From: Chakrabartia godavariana
GTDB taxonomy: Bacteria; Pseudomonadota; Alphaproteobacteria; Sphingomonadales; Sphingomonadaceae
Assembly: GCA_005518185.1 (NCBI GenBank)
Contig: RKSN01000002.1
Location: 496,001-560,000 of the forward strand
DNA length: 64,000 nt
Direction of reading: 5' to 3'
The notes under the pieces were generated by a model, which was not told the origin of the DNA, made no database searches, and saw only the letters and a list, made by a program, of their open reading frames with translations. Below are positions 34,039-42,659 of the stretch, piece by piece. A program made the position numbers and the translations under genes. Each line of letters starts with the position of its first letter. Within the stretch, counting starts at the first letter, position 1.

Positions 34039-35343
34039 CTACCCCACCGCCCGCACTTTGTCCGCCGCGCGCTCGACAAACTGGCGGTCCCCCCAGATGC
34101 CGCGCGTGTCGTACACGACCTTGCCCCCACGCTCGGCGTCGGGCACCGATTTGAACACGTCGTGGTCGACCAGCAGGATGAACACGCCGCAGTCCCCCAG
34201 CGCCTCGTCCAGATCCGCCAAGACGGCACCGGTGCCGGCGAACTCGATGGGCAGGCCGCTTGCATAGGGCTCGACCACCTGGATGCGCGGGCCGTACGTC
34301 CTGGCGAGCGCGGCAGCGACCTTGACGGCGGGGCTTTCGCGGAAATCATCAATGTTGGGTTTGAAGGCGAGGCCGAAGACCGCAACCTTGGCAGCGGGCT
34401 GGCTGTCGATGACCGCCGACGCACGGTCGATGACGAAGTCGGTCTTCTTGTCGTTCACCTCACGCGCCGTGCGGATGAGCGGCGTCGTTTCAGGGTCGCC
34501 ATGGACAAGAAACCAGGGGTCAACCGCGATGCAGTGCCCGCCGACGCCGGGCCCGGGCTGAAGGATGTTCACGCGCGGGTGGCGGTTGGCCAGCTTGATG
34601 ACGTCCCACACGTCGATGCCCATGCGCTGGGCCACCATCGAGAGCTCGTTGGCAAACGCGATGTTCACGTCGCGGAAGCTGTTCTCGACGAGCTTCACCA
34701 TTTCGGCCGCGCGGGCCGTGGTGGTGACGCAGTCGCCGCGGACGAACTGGCGGTAGAAAAGCATCGCCTTGCGCGCGCAGCGGGGCGTGACGCCGCCGAT
34801 GCAGCGGTCGTTGTTGACCAGTTCAATGAGGATGCGACCCGGCAGAACCCGTTCCGGGCAATAGGCCACAAAAATGTCTGACGTCTCGCAGGTCTGGCCC
34901 GGAATCCTGAGATCGGGACGCAGCCGCGCCAGCACCTCGCACACCTGTTCGGTCGTGCCGACCGGCGAGGTCGATTCGAGGATGACGAGGTTCCCCGGCG
35001 CCAGGACCGGCGCGATCGTCTCGGCGGCCTGAAGGACGTAGCTGACATCAGGGCGCTCGCCGTCGCGCAAGGGGGTCGGCACCGCTATGACGAAGGTGTC
35101 CGCCGGTTCGACCGTCAGCGACGCGCGCAACGTGCCGCGCTGGACGACGCCCTGCACCAGCCCGTCGAGGTCGACTTCCTCGATATGGATGCGGCCGGAA
35201 TTGATGGTGTCGACGACGCTTGCATTGACGTCGATGCCCAGCACCTTGCAGCCGGACCGCGCGATAAGAGCCGCGGTGGGCAAGCCGATATAACCGAGCC
35301 CGACAACAACAACCTTCTTTTCGACATCAACCGGCATCTGCAA
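34039..35343 (-). CDS. wecC: UDP-N-acetyl-D-mannosamine dehydrogenase WecC
   Basis: 434 residues. Rossmann motif GLGYIGLPTAA (16-26), and catalytic Cys271 in GPGVGGHCIAVDPWFL, the spelling typical of WecC rather than WbpA or Ugd. The C-terminal domain has FGLAFKPNIDDFRESP. It oxidises UDP-ManNAc to UDP-ManNAcA with two NAD+. The start overlaps the 3' end of wecB by 17 bp (11 bp if Met3 is used), so wecB and wecC are one unit. Their product could feed the polysaccharide encoded beside them. It is paralogous to the WbpA-like gene at 29296. Confidence 0.94.
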   Translation of the reverse strand: MQMPVDVEKKVVVVGLGYIGLPTAALIARSGCKVLGIDVNASVVDTINSGRIHIEEVDLDGLVQGVVQRGTLRASLTVEPADTFVIAVPTPLRDGERPDVSYVLQAAETIAPVLAPGNLVILESTSPVGTTEQVCEVLARLRPDLRIPGQTCETSDIFVAYCPERVLPGRILIELVNNDRCIGGVTPRCARKAMLFYRQFVRGDCVTTTARAAEMVKLVENSFRDVNIAFANELSMVAQRMGIDVWDVIKLANRHPRVNILQPGPGVGGHCIAVDPWFLVHGDPETTPLIRTAREVNDKKTDFVIDRASAVIDSQPAAKVAVFGLAFKPNIDDFRESPAVKVAAALARTYGPRIQVVEPYASGLPIEFAGTGAVLADLDEALGDCGVFILLVDHDVFKSVPDAERGGKVVYDTRGIWGDRQFVERAADKVRAVG

Positions 35344-36466
35344 TCACCTTCGCAATACGCTGCGCCGCCTTGCCGTCGCCGAACGGATTGTGGGCGCGCG
35401 ACATGGCGGAATAGGCGGCCTTGTCGTCCAAAAGGCTGAAAATTTCGGTAACGATCTGCGCGGGGTCGGTGCCCACAAGGCGCGCTGTCCCTGCCGCCAC
35501 GCCTTCGGGTCGCTCGGTCGTCTCGCGCATGACGAGGACTGGCTTGCCCAGCGAAGGCGCTTCCTCCTGCACGCCGCCGGAGTCCGTCAGCACCAGCTCA
35601 CACATGTCGAGCAGGCGAACGAAGTGCGGGTAATCGAGGGGGTCGATCATCGCGACATTGTCGCACCCGGCCAGTTCGGCGTCCATCACCGAGCGGACAT
35701 TGGGGTTGGGATGGACCGGAAAGATGACGGCAACATCGGGCCGTGCCGCGATCCGCGCGACGGCGCGTGCGATATTGCGCATGCCCTCCCCAAAGTTCTC
35801 GCGCCGGTGCGACGTGACCGCAACAATGCGGCGTCCGGCGAAGCGCGTGGCAAGATCATTCAGGCCCGCAGCCATTTCCGGTCGCGCCGTCAGTTGCGCC
35901 TGCGTGGCCAACAGCGCGTCAATCACGGTGTTGCCGGTGATATGGATGCGCGCAGGATCGACATTCTCTGCGGTCAGCGCGTCGGCGGCGGCCTGCGTCG
36001 GGGCAAAATGCAGATCAGCCACAACGCCCGTCACGCGCCGGTTCACTTCTTCGGGCCAGGGCTGATAGATGTCGCCGCTGCGCAGGCCTGCTTCGACATG
36101 GCCAACCGGAATCTTGCGGAAATAGGCCGCGATCGTCCCGGCCATCGTGGTCAGCGTGTCGCCATGGACAAGGATGCGGTCGGGCCTCTCGCGGTCGAAC
36201 GCCTCACCCAGTCCCGTGACCAGACGAGCCAAAAGCGCGTCGAGGCTCTGGTTCGGCTGCATGACGTCAAGGTCGACGTCAGGAACAATCTGCGCGATGT
36301 CGAGCACCTGGTCGAGCATTTCGCGGTGCTGCGCCGTCACACAGACGCGCGCGTCAACGCCCGGCTGTGCGCGCAACGCGTGGACCACGGGAAACATCTT
36401 GATCGCCTCCGGCCGGGTGCCGAAGACGGTCAGGATACGCTTGGAGGAACGCGCCGGATCAGCCAT
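35327..36466 (-). CDS. wecB: Non-hydrolysing UDP-N-acetylglucosamine 2-epimerase WecB
   Basis: 379 residues, the WecB length. Conserved blocks: FGTRPEAIKMFPV at the start, LVHGDTLTTM, GHVEAGLRSGD with the catalytic Glu, TSHRRENFGEG with the active-site His-Arg-Arg, and LTDSGGVQEEAPSLGKPVLVMRETTERPEG (in two stretches) near the C-terminus. It interconverts UDP-GlcNAc and UDP-ManNAc. Because a UDP-GlcNAc(3NAc)A pathway is encoded just downstream, a WbpI-like role on that uronic acid is an alternative; adjacency to wecC makes the WecB role more likely. Confidence 0.93.
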   Translation of the reverse strand: MADPARSSKRILTVFGTRPEAIKMFPVVHALRAQPGVDARVCVTAQHREMLDQVLDIAQIVPDVDLDVMQPNQSLDALLARLVTGLGEAFDRERPDRILVHGDTLTTMAGTIAAYFRKIPVGHVEAGLRSGDIYQPWPEEVNRRVTGVVADLHFAPTQAAADALTAENVDPARIHITGNTVIDALLATQAQLTARPEMAAGLNDLATRFAGRRIVAVTSHRRENFGEGMRNIARAVARIAARPDVAVIFPVHPNPNVRSVMDAELAGCDNVAMIDPLDYPHFVRLLDMCELVLTDSGGVQEEAPSLGKPVLVMRETTERPEGVAAGTARLVGTDPAQIVTEIFSLLDDKAAYSAMSRAHNPFGDGKAAQRIAKVIADAG

Positions 36467-36490
36467 GCATCCGGCGATAGTCCGGTTCGG

Positions 36491-37864
36491 TTAAATTGCT
36501 GTCAACTGCGGCTGCGCAAGGTCCAGCGCCAGGCGGATAATCCTTACCATCTCGTCGATCTGCTCGGTCGTGATGATGAGCGGCGGGCACATGACGATGG
36601 TGTCGCGGATGCCGCGGACCATCAGGCCGTTCTCAATGCACAGATCGCGCACCATCGGGCCAGCCGTACCTTCCGCCCCGCCAAAGCGGGCGCCGGTCGC
36701 CTTGTCCGCGACAATCTCGACCGCGCCGAGCAGACCGACCGAGCGGGTCTCGCCGACCAGCGGATGATCGTTGAGCGTGGCGAGTGCCTTGGCGAGATAG
36801 GGGCCGGTCTCATTGCGCGTCCGCTCCACCAGATGCTCGCGCTCCATGATCTCGATGTTGCGCAGGGCGACAGCGGCGGCGACGGGATGGCCGGAATAGG
36901 TGAAGCCGTGCACGAAATCGCCGCCCGTCTTCAGCACATCGACAATTTCGGCGGACACGGCGACAGCCGAGATCGGCTGATATCCGGACGAGAGGCCCTT
37001 CGCCATGGCGATCATGTCGGGCTTCACGCCCATGGTTTCATGGCCCCACATGTTGCCGGTGCGGCCAAAGCCGCAGATGACCTCATCGCAGACGAGCAGG
37101 ATGCCATATTTGCGGACGATACGTTCCACCTCGGGCCAGTAATTGGCGGGCGGGATGATCACGCCCCCTGCCCCCTGCACCGGTTCACCGATGAAGGCGG
37201 CAACGTTCTCGGGGCCGACCTCGAGGATCTTGTCCTCAATGGCCTTGGCGCAGGCCAGACCAAAGTCTTCGGGCGACATGTCGCGCCCTTCGTTGAACCA
37301 ATAGGGCTGACGGACATGCTCGACGCCGGGCACGGGCAGGTCGCCCTGTACGTGCATGCCCTTCATCCCGCCAAGGCTGACGCCCGCGACGGTCGAGCCG
37401 TGATAGGCATTCCAGCGCGAAATGAAGACCTTGCGCTTGGGCTCTCCCTTCACCTGCCAATAATGGCGGACCATGCGGAACACCGTGTCATTGGCTTCGG
37501 AGCCCGAGGCGTTGAAGAAAACGTGCGGCAGACGCCCGCCGGTCAGCGACGCGATCTTGGCGGCGAGCAGGACCGTCGGCGGCGTCGCGGTCTTGAAGAA
37601 GGTGTTGTAAAAGGGCAGCTCGCGCATCTGCTCAGCCGCGACATCGGCAAGCTCATCCCGCCCATAGCCGATGTTGACGCACCACAGGCCGGCCATACCG
37701 TCCAAGATGCGATTGCCATCGCCATCATGGATGTAGCAGCCTTCGGCATGGGTGACGATGCGGCTGCCGCCCATGTCCTCGATAAGCTTGTAATCCTGCT
37801 GGGCGGGCAGATGGTGCGCGACGTCGAGGCGCTTCAGTTCGGCAATGTCATAGTTGCGGGGCAT
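36491..37864 (-). CDS. Class III (omega-amino acid type) PLP aminotransferase
   Basis: 457 residues, typical of the aspartate aminotransferase family fold type I subgroup II. Phosphate cup FNASGSEANDTVFR (117-130), cofactor Asp260 in LVCDEVICGFGRTG, and Schiff-base Lys289 in IAMAKGLSSGYQPISAV. Members transaminate beta-alanine, polyamines, taurine or similar terminal amines with pyruvate. The blocks PFYNTFFKTATPP and WNAYHGSTVAGVSLGG match the omega-amino acid:pyruvate branch. It is 24 bp upstream of wecB on the same strand, but its function does not clearly connect with sugars. The alanine it might form could be recycled by alanine dehydrogenase encoded nearby. Confidence 0.92.
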   Translation of the reverse strand: MPRNYDIAELKRLDVAHHLPAQQDYKLIEDMGGSRIVTHAEGCYIHDGDGNRILDGMAGLWCVNIGYGRDELADVAAEQMRELPFYNTFFKTATPPTVLLAAKIASLTGGRLPHVFFNASGSEANDTVFRMVRHYWQVKGEPKRKVFISRWNAYHGSTVAGVSLGGMKGMHVQGDLPVPGVEHVRQPYWFNEGRDMSPEDFGLACAKAIEDKILEVGPENVAAFIGEPVQGAGGVIIPPANYWPEVERIVRKYGILLVCDEVICGFGRTGNMWGHETMGVKPDMIAMAKGLSSGYQPISAVAVSAEIVDVLKTGGDFVHGFTYSGHPVAAAVALRNIEIMEREHLVERTRNETGPYLAKALATLNDHPLVGETRSVGLLGAVEIVADKATGARFGGAEGTAGPMVRDLCIENGLMVRGIRDTIVMCPPLIITTEQIDEMVRIIRLALDLAQPQLTAI

Positions 37865-38060
37865 GGATCGATCCTGCTGAGTAGGGTTTAGGTGCGTGCG
37901 GCGCTCAGGCGCGCGGCATCACGGCGAAAAGCCGATTCTCGCAAGGTAGCGATTGACCCGTTCCATCATGGGCGCAGCCTAAGCGGACCGGGCCTGCGGG
38001 GCAAGATTTGGTTCATGCGGAGGTGCAGCAGGAAGGAGTGCACAGGACGAGCTAGCTCCC

Positions 38061-38091
38061 CCCGTCATCCTGAACTTGTTTCAGGATCCAT
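38061..38091. repeat. REP-like palindrome, copy 1
   Basis: CCCGTCATCCTGAACTTG begins a 30-bp unit. Its core ATCCTGAA-CTTGT-TTCAGGAT (38067-38087) is a perfect 8-bp hairpin. It is one arm of a larger inverted pair with 38141-38170, in the 315-bp spacer between the class III aminotransferase and ald. Confidence 0.75.
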
Positions 38092-38140
38092 TAGCGCCAC
38101 TGATCAAAGGCGTACTCAACCGTCCGAACTTGCGTGTTCA

Positions 38141-38170
38141 TGGATGCTGAAACAAGTTCAGCATGACGGG
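38141..38170. repeat. REP-like palindrome, inverted copy 2
   Basis: Inverted copy of the unit at 38061. Its core ATGCTGAA-ACAAG-TTCAGCAT (38144-38164) is again a perfect 8-bp hairpin, but with C-G turned to G-C at the third pair relative to copy 1: a compensated double change. The two units are 49 bp apart. Confidence 0.75.
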
Positions 38171-38179
38171 ATAAATCCC

Positions 38180-39277
38180 CTACCCCTCAAACGGCAGATC
38201 GAGCGCCTCGGCGACAGCCTTGTGCCGGATCTTGCCGCCTGACACGTTGAGGCCGGCTGCCAGATGCGGGTCGGCCGCCATGGCCGCTTCCGCGCCAAGA
38301 TTGGCGAGCTTCAGCGCAAAGGGCAGCGTCGCATTGTTGAGCGCAAAGGCCGAGGTACGGGCGACCGCGCCGGGCATGTTGGCCACGCAATAATGGATGA
38401 TGCCCTCCTCCACGAACACCGGGTCCGCGTGCGTGGTCGGACGGCTGGTTTCGAAGCAGCCCCCCTGATCGATGGCGATATCGACCAGCACTGCGCCGCG
38501 CTTCATGGTCTTCAGCATCTCGCGCGTCACGAGCTTGGGGGCCGCGGCACCGGGAACCAGAACAGCGCCGATCACCAGGTGCGCATTGGCAACGGCCGAC
38601 GCAATCGCCGACTTGGAGGCATATGCCGTCTTGATCGAGTTCCCGAAATGCGTGTCGAGTTCGGCGAGCCGGTCATTGCTGATGTCGTAAATGGTGACGT
38701 CGGCACGCAGGCCCACCGCCATTTGCGCGGCGTTGAGACCAGAGACCCCACCCCCAAGGATCGCGACACGCGCCGGTGCCACGCCGGGGACGCCGCCCAG
38801 CAGGATGCCGCGCCCGCCCTGTTCCTTTTCCAGATAATGCGCGCCGACCTGCACCGACATCCGGCCGGCGACTTCCGACATTGGCTTGAGCAGCGGGAGC
38901 GACCGGTTGGGCGAGGTCACGGTTTCATAGGCGATGCAGGTCGCGCCCGATTGCATCAGACCCAGCGCCTGCGGCTTGTCGGCGGCCAGATGAAGGTAGG
39001 TGAACAGGGTGTGGCGCGCCTCCAGCAGGGCGATCTCCTGCGCCTGCGGTTCCTTGACCTTCACGATCATGTCGGCGGCGGCGAACACCTCGGCAGCCGT
39101 GCCCAGGATCTTGGCACCAACGTCGGTATAGGCGCTGTCCCCAAAATCGATGCCGAGCCCGGCCCCGGTCTCGACGAAGACTTCATGTCCGGCCGCCACC
39201 AGCTCGCCGACCGAAGGCGGCGTCAGTCCGACGCGATATTCGTGTACCTTGATTTCCTTGGGGACGCCGATCTTCAT
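38180..39277 (-). CDS. ald: Alanine dehydrogenase
   Basis: 365 residues from the ATG at 39277 ([20 protein letters not shown]); the frame extends 11 codons upstream without similarity. Catalytic Lys75 (MIVKVKEPQ) and His96 ([11 protein letters not shown]) occur at the positions known for the family. The Rossmann segment [20 protein letters not shown] binds NAD, followed by the acidic YDISNDRL. The enzyme catalyses reversible oxidative deamination of L-alanine to pyruvate and ammonia. It is divergent from an Lrp/AsnC regulator, the common arrangement for ald in alphaproteobacteria. Confidence 0.97.
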   Translation of the reverse strand: MKIGVPKEIKVHEYRVGLTPPSVGELVAAGHEVFVETGAGLGIDFGDSAYTDVGAKILGTAAEVFAAADMIVKVKEPQAQEIALLEARHTLFTYLHLAADKPQALGLMQSGATCIAYETVTSPNRSLPLLKPMSEVAGRMSVQVGAHYLEKEQGGRGILLGGVPGVAPARVAILGGGVSGLNAAQMAVGLRADVTIYDISNDRLAELDTHFGNSIKTAYASKSAIASAVANAHLVIGAVLVPGAAAPKLVTREMLKTMKRGAVLVDIAIDQGGCFETSRPTTHADPVFVEEGIIHYCVANMPGAVARTSAFALNNATLPFALKLANLGAEAAMAADPHLAAGLNVSGGKIRHKAVAEALDLPFEG

Positions 39278-39408
39278 GGGACTGCTCCGTGTGCTTGGCC
39301 TTGCCAACACTATAAGCGAAGCGCCGCGCCAAGACTTTGCAATTCCATGCGAGCGGCGTAGACGAGATAAGAATTTATCGCGCCAAAGTCCGACAACACG
39401 AGAGATTT
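39278..39408. promoter_or_regulatory. Divergent promoter region ald / lrp
   Basis: 131-bp spacer between ald and its presumed Lrp regulator. It includes a short A/T-rich part (AGATAAGAATTTATCGCG around 39366-39383) that contains the imperfect dyad GATAA...TTATC, a plausible Lrp contact. No promoter could be fixed. Confidence 0.45.
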
Positions 39409-39876
39409 ATGCAGCCAGACGCAATCGATCGAAAAATCCTTGCAGCACTTGTCGCCGATTCAACGCTGACCAGCGAGCAATTGGGCGACCGGGTCGGCCT
39501 TTCTCCGTCAGCTGCGCACCGCCGCGTCCGCGCGCTGGAACAGGCTGGCCTCATTCTTGGCTATGGCGCGCGCCTCTCCGCCGCTGCGCGCGGCAATCCA
39601 TCCATCGTCTTCGTAGCCGTAACGTTGGTCGATCAGCGGAAGGAAACGATGGAGCGGTTCGAAGCCGCCGTCACGCAGGAGCCACGCGTGACCGAAGCGC
39701 ATCTGATGAGCGGCGAATATGATTATCTGTTGAAAGCCGAAGTGCCGGAAGCGGACCGGTTTGAACGTGTCCACCGAGAGGTGCTGGCCGCTCTCCCCGG
39801 CGTCCACCGGCTGGTCACGCATTTCAGCATCCGGACTGTGGTGCGCGGCACCGGAGAAACGCAGCCTCAGAGCTGA
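39409..39876 (+). CDS. Lrp/AsnC-family transcriptional regulator
   Basis: 155 residues from the ATG at 39409 (MQPDAIDRKILAALVADSTL). N-terminal winged helix-turn-helix with SEQLGDRVGLSPSAAHRRVRALEQ, then the AsnC ligand-binding/oligomerisation domain (about 70-150) with EAHLMSGEYDYLLKAEV, where GEYDYLL is the hallmark. It is divergently arranged with ald and most likely activates it in response to alanine, as known for AldR/Lrp regulators. It ends 10 bp inside a convergent small ORF. Confidence 0.93.
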   Translation: MQPDAIDRKILAALVADSTLTSEQLGDRVGLSPSAAHRRVRALEQAGLILGYGARLSAAARGNPSIVFVAVTLVDQRKETMERFEAAVTQEPRVTEAHLMSGEYDYLLKAEVPEADRFERVHREVLAALPGVHRLVTHFSIRTVVRGTGETQPQS

Positions 39877-40052
39877 GGTTCGTATTCTTCCCACTTGCGG
39901 TTGAGTGCGCGGCGCACAGGCGTCCCGCAATGCACGCACACGGAGACCCAGCCCTTTTCATCCTGATAGGCACGCGACGCGTCCCGATCATGTATGCCAC
40001 GCGTGCAATTGATTGCCCGCGCCAAAAGCTTCCGCATTCGTGTCGACCCCAC
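39867..40052 (-). CDS. Small Cys-containing protein of unknown function
   Basis: 61 residues. The C-terminal part has one CxxC knuckle (VCVHCGTPVRR), an additional Cys17, and basic residues, so a small zinc ribbon is possible but only half of the ligands are clear. The alternative start at Met6 (MRKLLARAINC) has a better N-terminus. It overlaps the end of the Lrp gene by 10 bp. The coding sequence looks real by its GC-rich third positions and balanced composition, but the family is unknown to me. Confidence 0.5.
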   Translation of the reverse strand: MGSTRMRKLLARAINCTRGIHDRDASRAYQDEKGWVSVCVHCGTPVRRALNRKWEEYEPQL

Positions 40053-40170
40053 CAGTCTGTCGCGCGACCATCCGCGTCATTCGTTAATGATGTGGCTCTA
40101 AGGCCAATTTATTCGAGATAAAGGGTATTTTGCGCCAGTCCGAACCATTCAAGCGACCAGCTTTACGCGA

Positions 40171-41529
40171 TCAGGGCGCAATAGGCAGCTTGAGCCGGGC
40201 GAGGAGGCCGCCCATGTCCTCGCTCTCTTCCAGCGAGATGGACCCGCCATAGATCTCCGCCACATCGCGCACAATGGCGAGGCCAAGGCCCGTCCCCGGC
40301 TTGGAACTGTCGAGCCGCATTCCCCGGCTGAACAGCCGCTCCCGGTCGTCCTCGCTGATGCCCATGCCGTCATCTTCGACAAGGATCTCGACGAAGCCGC
40401 CGTCCTTCTGCACGGTGATGAAGACGCTGCCGCCGCCATATTTGGCTGCGTTCTCGATCAGATTGCCGAGGATCTCATCCAGATCCTGCCGCTCCACATG
40501 CGCTGCAAGGCCCTTGTCGCCTGCGATATCGAGCCGCACCTCAGGGTAGAGCCGCGACACGGCGCGCTCGACCGATTCCAGCGACGGCCAGATTTCGGCG
40601 CGGCTATGGGCATGGCCCCGCCGACCCACTGCGCGGGCGCGGGCCAGATGGTGGTCGACCTGCCGCCGCATCGTGGCCGCCTCGCGGATGACGGTCTCGC
40701 CAAGGTCGGGTGCCTGCGCCGTGGCCGCATTCATGATGACCGTCAGCGGCGTTTTCAGCGCATGGGCCAGATTGCCGGCATGTTCGCGGGCTTCCTCCGC
40801 CTGCTTCTCATTATGTTCGAGCAGGCCATTGAGTTCATTGACCAGCGGCTCGACCTCCAGCGGCAGCGTCTGGGGCAAGACGCGGCGCGCGCGGCCTGCG
40901 CGCATGTCGGCAATGGCGATCTGGAGCTTGCGCAGCGGCCAGAGCCCGTAGAGCGTCTGGAGCGCGGCCATGCCGATCAGGCCGACCGCCAGCAGCACGA
41001 AGCTTTTGACGAGCGTGCTGCGCAGCGTTTCAATCTGCTCGTCGAGCGAGGCGCGCGCCTGTGCGACCTGGAAACGCCAGCGCGTCTTGGACGTGGGCAG
41101 GAAAATATCCCGCTCCACGATGCGCAGTTCCTCGTCCTGAAACTCGCCGCTGTTGTAGAAATGCGCGCCGCTGTCCTTGTGGGCCGGACTGACCTTGAGC
41201 GCCTGATCCCAGAGCGAGCGCGACCGGAACGGCTCATAGCCGGTGCCGCTGATCTGCCAGTAGAGGCCCGAATAGGGCTCCAGAAACCGCTGGTCGCCCA
41301 TGGGTCGATTGAGGCGCACTTCGCCGTCCGGGCCGATTTCGGCCGACGCGATCATTTGGGTGAGGACATATTCGAGGCCGGAATCGAAATTGCTCGTGAC
41401 GGCATTCGTCAGGACGCGATCGAGCGCGACGCCACCGCCCAGCAGCAGAACCGAAATCCACCCTGCGGCAATGAGGATCATTCGGCGGCCGAGCGAACCG
41501 CTCGACCGGCGCTCTGCCGCCCCGCTCAT
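40171..41529 (-). CDS. Sensor histidine kinase (PhoQ-like)
   Basis: 452 residues from the ATG at 41529, which lies two bases before the regulator stop region and is preferred to the frame start at 41562. TM1 about 17-38, a periplasmic sensor domain of about 135 residues, TM2 about 176-194, then a HAMP-like linker with GLWPLRKLQIAI. The H-box has His256 in AGNLAHALKTPLTVIMNAA; the ATPase domain has NLIENAAKYGGG, DDGMGIS and GTGLGLAIVRDV. NLAHALKTPL is the PhoQ-type H-box. It pairs with the response regulator encoded just upstream. Its signal is unknown; the PepSY-like gene in the same run may be a target or modulator. Confidence 0.93.
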   Translation of the reverse strand: MSGAAERRSSGSLGRRMILIAAGWISVLLLGGGVALDRVLTNAVTSNFDSGLEYVLTQMIASAEIGPDGEVRLNRPMGDQRFLEPYSGLYWQISGTGYEPFRSRSLWDQALKVSPAHKDSGAHFYNSGEFQDEELRIVERDIFLPTSKTRWRFQVAQARASLDEQIETLRSTLVKSFVLLAVGLIGMAALQTLYGLWPLRKLQIAIADMRAGRARRVLPQTLPLEVEPLVNELNGLLEHNEKQAEEAREHAGNLAHALKTPLTVIMNAATAQAPDLGETVIREAATMRRQVDHHLARARAVGRRGHAHSRAEIWPSLESVERAVSRLYPEVRLDIAGDKGLAAHVERQDLDEILGNLIENAAKYGGGSVFITVQKDGGFVEILVEDDGMGISEDDRERLFSRGMRLDSSKPGTGLGLAIVRDVAEIYGGSISLEESEDMGGLLARLKLPIAP

Positions 41530-41530
41530 G

Positions 41531-42196
41531 TCAGGCGGCCGGTTCTTCCAGGCTGTAGCCAAGACCGCGGATCGTGGTGATCACGTCCTGCCCCAGCTTC
41601 TTGCGAATGCGCGTCACAAAGACTTCAATCGTATTGGAATCGCGGTCAAAATCCTGATCGTAAATGTGCTCAATCAACTCGGTCCGGCTGACGACCTTGC
41701 CCTTGTGGTGCATCAGATAGCTCAGCAGCTTATATTCCTGCGCCGTCATCTTCACCGGCTCGCCAGCAAGGGTGACGCGCCCCGATCGGGTATCGAGCCG
41801 GACATCGCCCGCGATCAGTTCGGACGAGGCATTGCCCGATGCGCGGCGGATGAGCGCCCGCAGCCGTGCGATCAGTTCCTGCGTCTGGAAGGGCTTGGCG
41901 AGATAATCATCGGCACCAGCATCAAGGCCGGCGACCTTGTCCGACCAGCTGTCGCGCGCGGTCAGCACGAGAACCGGGGTCGTCTTGCCTTCCTTGCGCC
42001 AGCGATCGAGCACGGTGAGGCCGTCCACTTCAGGCAGGCCCAGATCGAGGATCACGGCATCATAGCTCTCGGTGGAGCCCAGAAAATGGCCCTCTTCACC
42101 ATCCGTCGCAAGGTCGACCGCATAGCCATTGTGCTCGAGCGTCGATTTGAGCTGACGGCCCAGTGTCGGTTCGTCTTCGACGATCAAAATGCGCAT
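41531..42196 (-). CDS. OmpR/PhoP-type response regulator
   Basis: 221 residues. Receiver domain with acidic pair Glu7-Asp8, phosphoacceptor Asp51 (VILDLGLPEVDGL), TARD and Lys in YLAKPFQTQE. The winged-helix output domain (about 130-220) has LTAQEYKLLSYLMHHKGKVVSRTEL and the recognition segment SNTIEVFVTRIRKKLG with the usual GLGYSLE end. The kinase gene follows without a gap. Upstream is the PepSY-like gene. Confidence 0.95.
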   Translation of the reverse strand: MRILIVEDEPTLGRQLKSTLEHNGYAVDLATDGEEGHFLGSTESYDAVILDLGLPEVDGLTVLDRWRKEGKTTPVLVLTARDSWSDKVAGLDAGADDYLAKPFQTQELIARLRALIRRASGNASSELIAGDVRLDTRSGRVTLAGEPVKMTAQEYKLLSYLMHHKGKVVSRTELIEHIYDQDFDRDSNTIEVFVTRIRKKLGQDVITTIRGLGYSLEEPAA

Positions 42197-42233
42197 GGCG
42201 TCCCCTTAAAGCTCTAATTCGATCCAGATAGGC

Positions 42234-42557
42234 TCAATTGCCGGCTTGGGCAATAATTGCGCCAGACCGCCCATCCACGTCGATCCAGATCACCGACGAG
42301 CCGCGCACGAATTTCAGGCGATAGCGCATGACATCCGAATCAAACTCGGCGCCGATGTAGTTTGCGCCCCGCCGCTTCATGGCCGGGACGACCGCACCTT
42401 CGATCTGGCGCAGCGAATGCACAGAGCCCCGGCGCGTCGCATTGAGGGCGGCATCCTGCTCATCCCGGCGGCTCTGCTGCGCCTGCGCATCCGCGCCAAG
42501 CACGGTCGCGATGAGCGCCATCGCAAAAACTCGGGAGGGGACGTTGAACTTAAACAC
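42234..42557 (-). CDS. Small periplasmic PepSY-like protein
   Basis: 107 residues. Signal peptide with an AQAQQ cleavage region near residue 27 (ALIATVLGADAQAQ). The mature part has a single PepSY-type fold: GSVHSLRQIEGAVVPAMKRRGANYIGAEF, then RYRLKFVRGSSVIWIDVDGRSGAII (in two stretches), the usual alpha-beta pattern ending in V-D-x-x-x-G. Such proteins are often encoded with PhoPQ-like two-component systems and are thought to inhibit periplasmic proteases or modulate the kinase. It lies 37 bp upstream of the response regulator gene on the same strand. Confidence 0.82.
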   Translation of the reverse strand: MFKFNVPSRVFAMALIATVLGADAQAQQSRRDEQDAALNATRRGSVHSLRQIEGAVVPAMKRRGANYIGAEFDSDVMRYRLKFVRGSSVIWIDVDGRSGAIIAQAGN

Positions 42558-42659
42558 GATTTGAGCGCATAGCAGGCCGGATTGAATAGGCCATGAATGG
42601 CCTGTGCAGTTTCCTCTTGGTCAGACACCTCTGCCTTTTCACTAGTCCGGTTCCGTAAA

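Noticed and set aside
20432-36466. Genomic island bounded by repeats or a tRNA
   Set aside because: No integrase, transposase, direct repeats or tRNA at the edges; only single genes show deviating composition.
35390-37891. 833-codon open frame on the plus strand
   Set aside because: It is antisense to wecB and the class III aminotransferase, both with complete motifs; it is His/Arg/Gly-rich and lacks family features, a usual artefact of GC-rich coding DNA.
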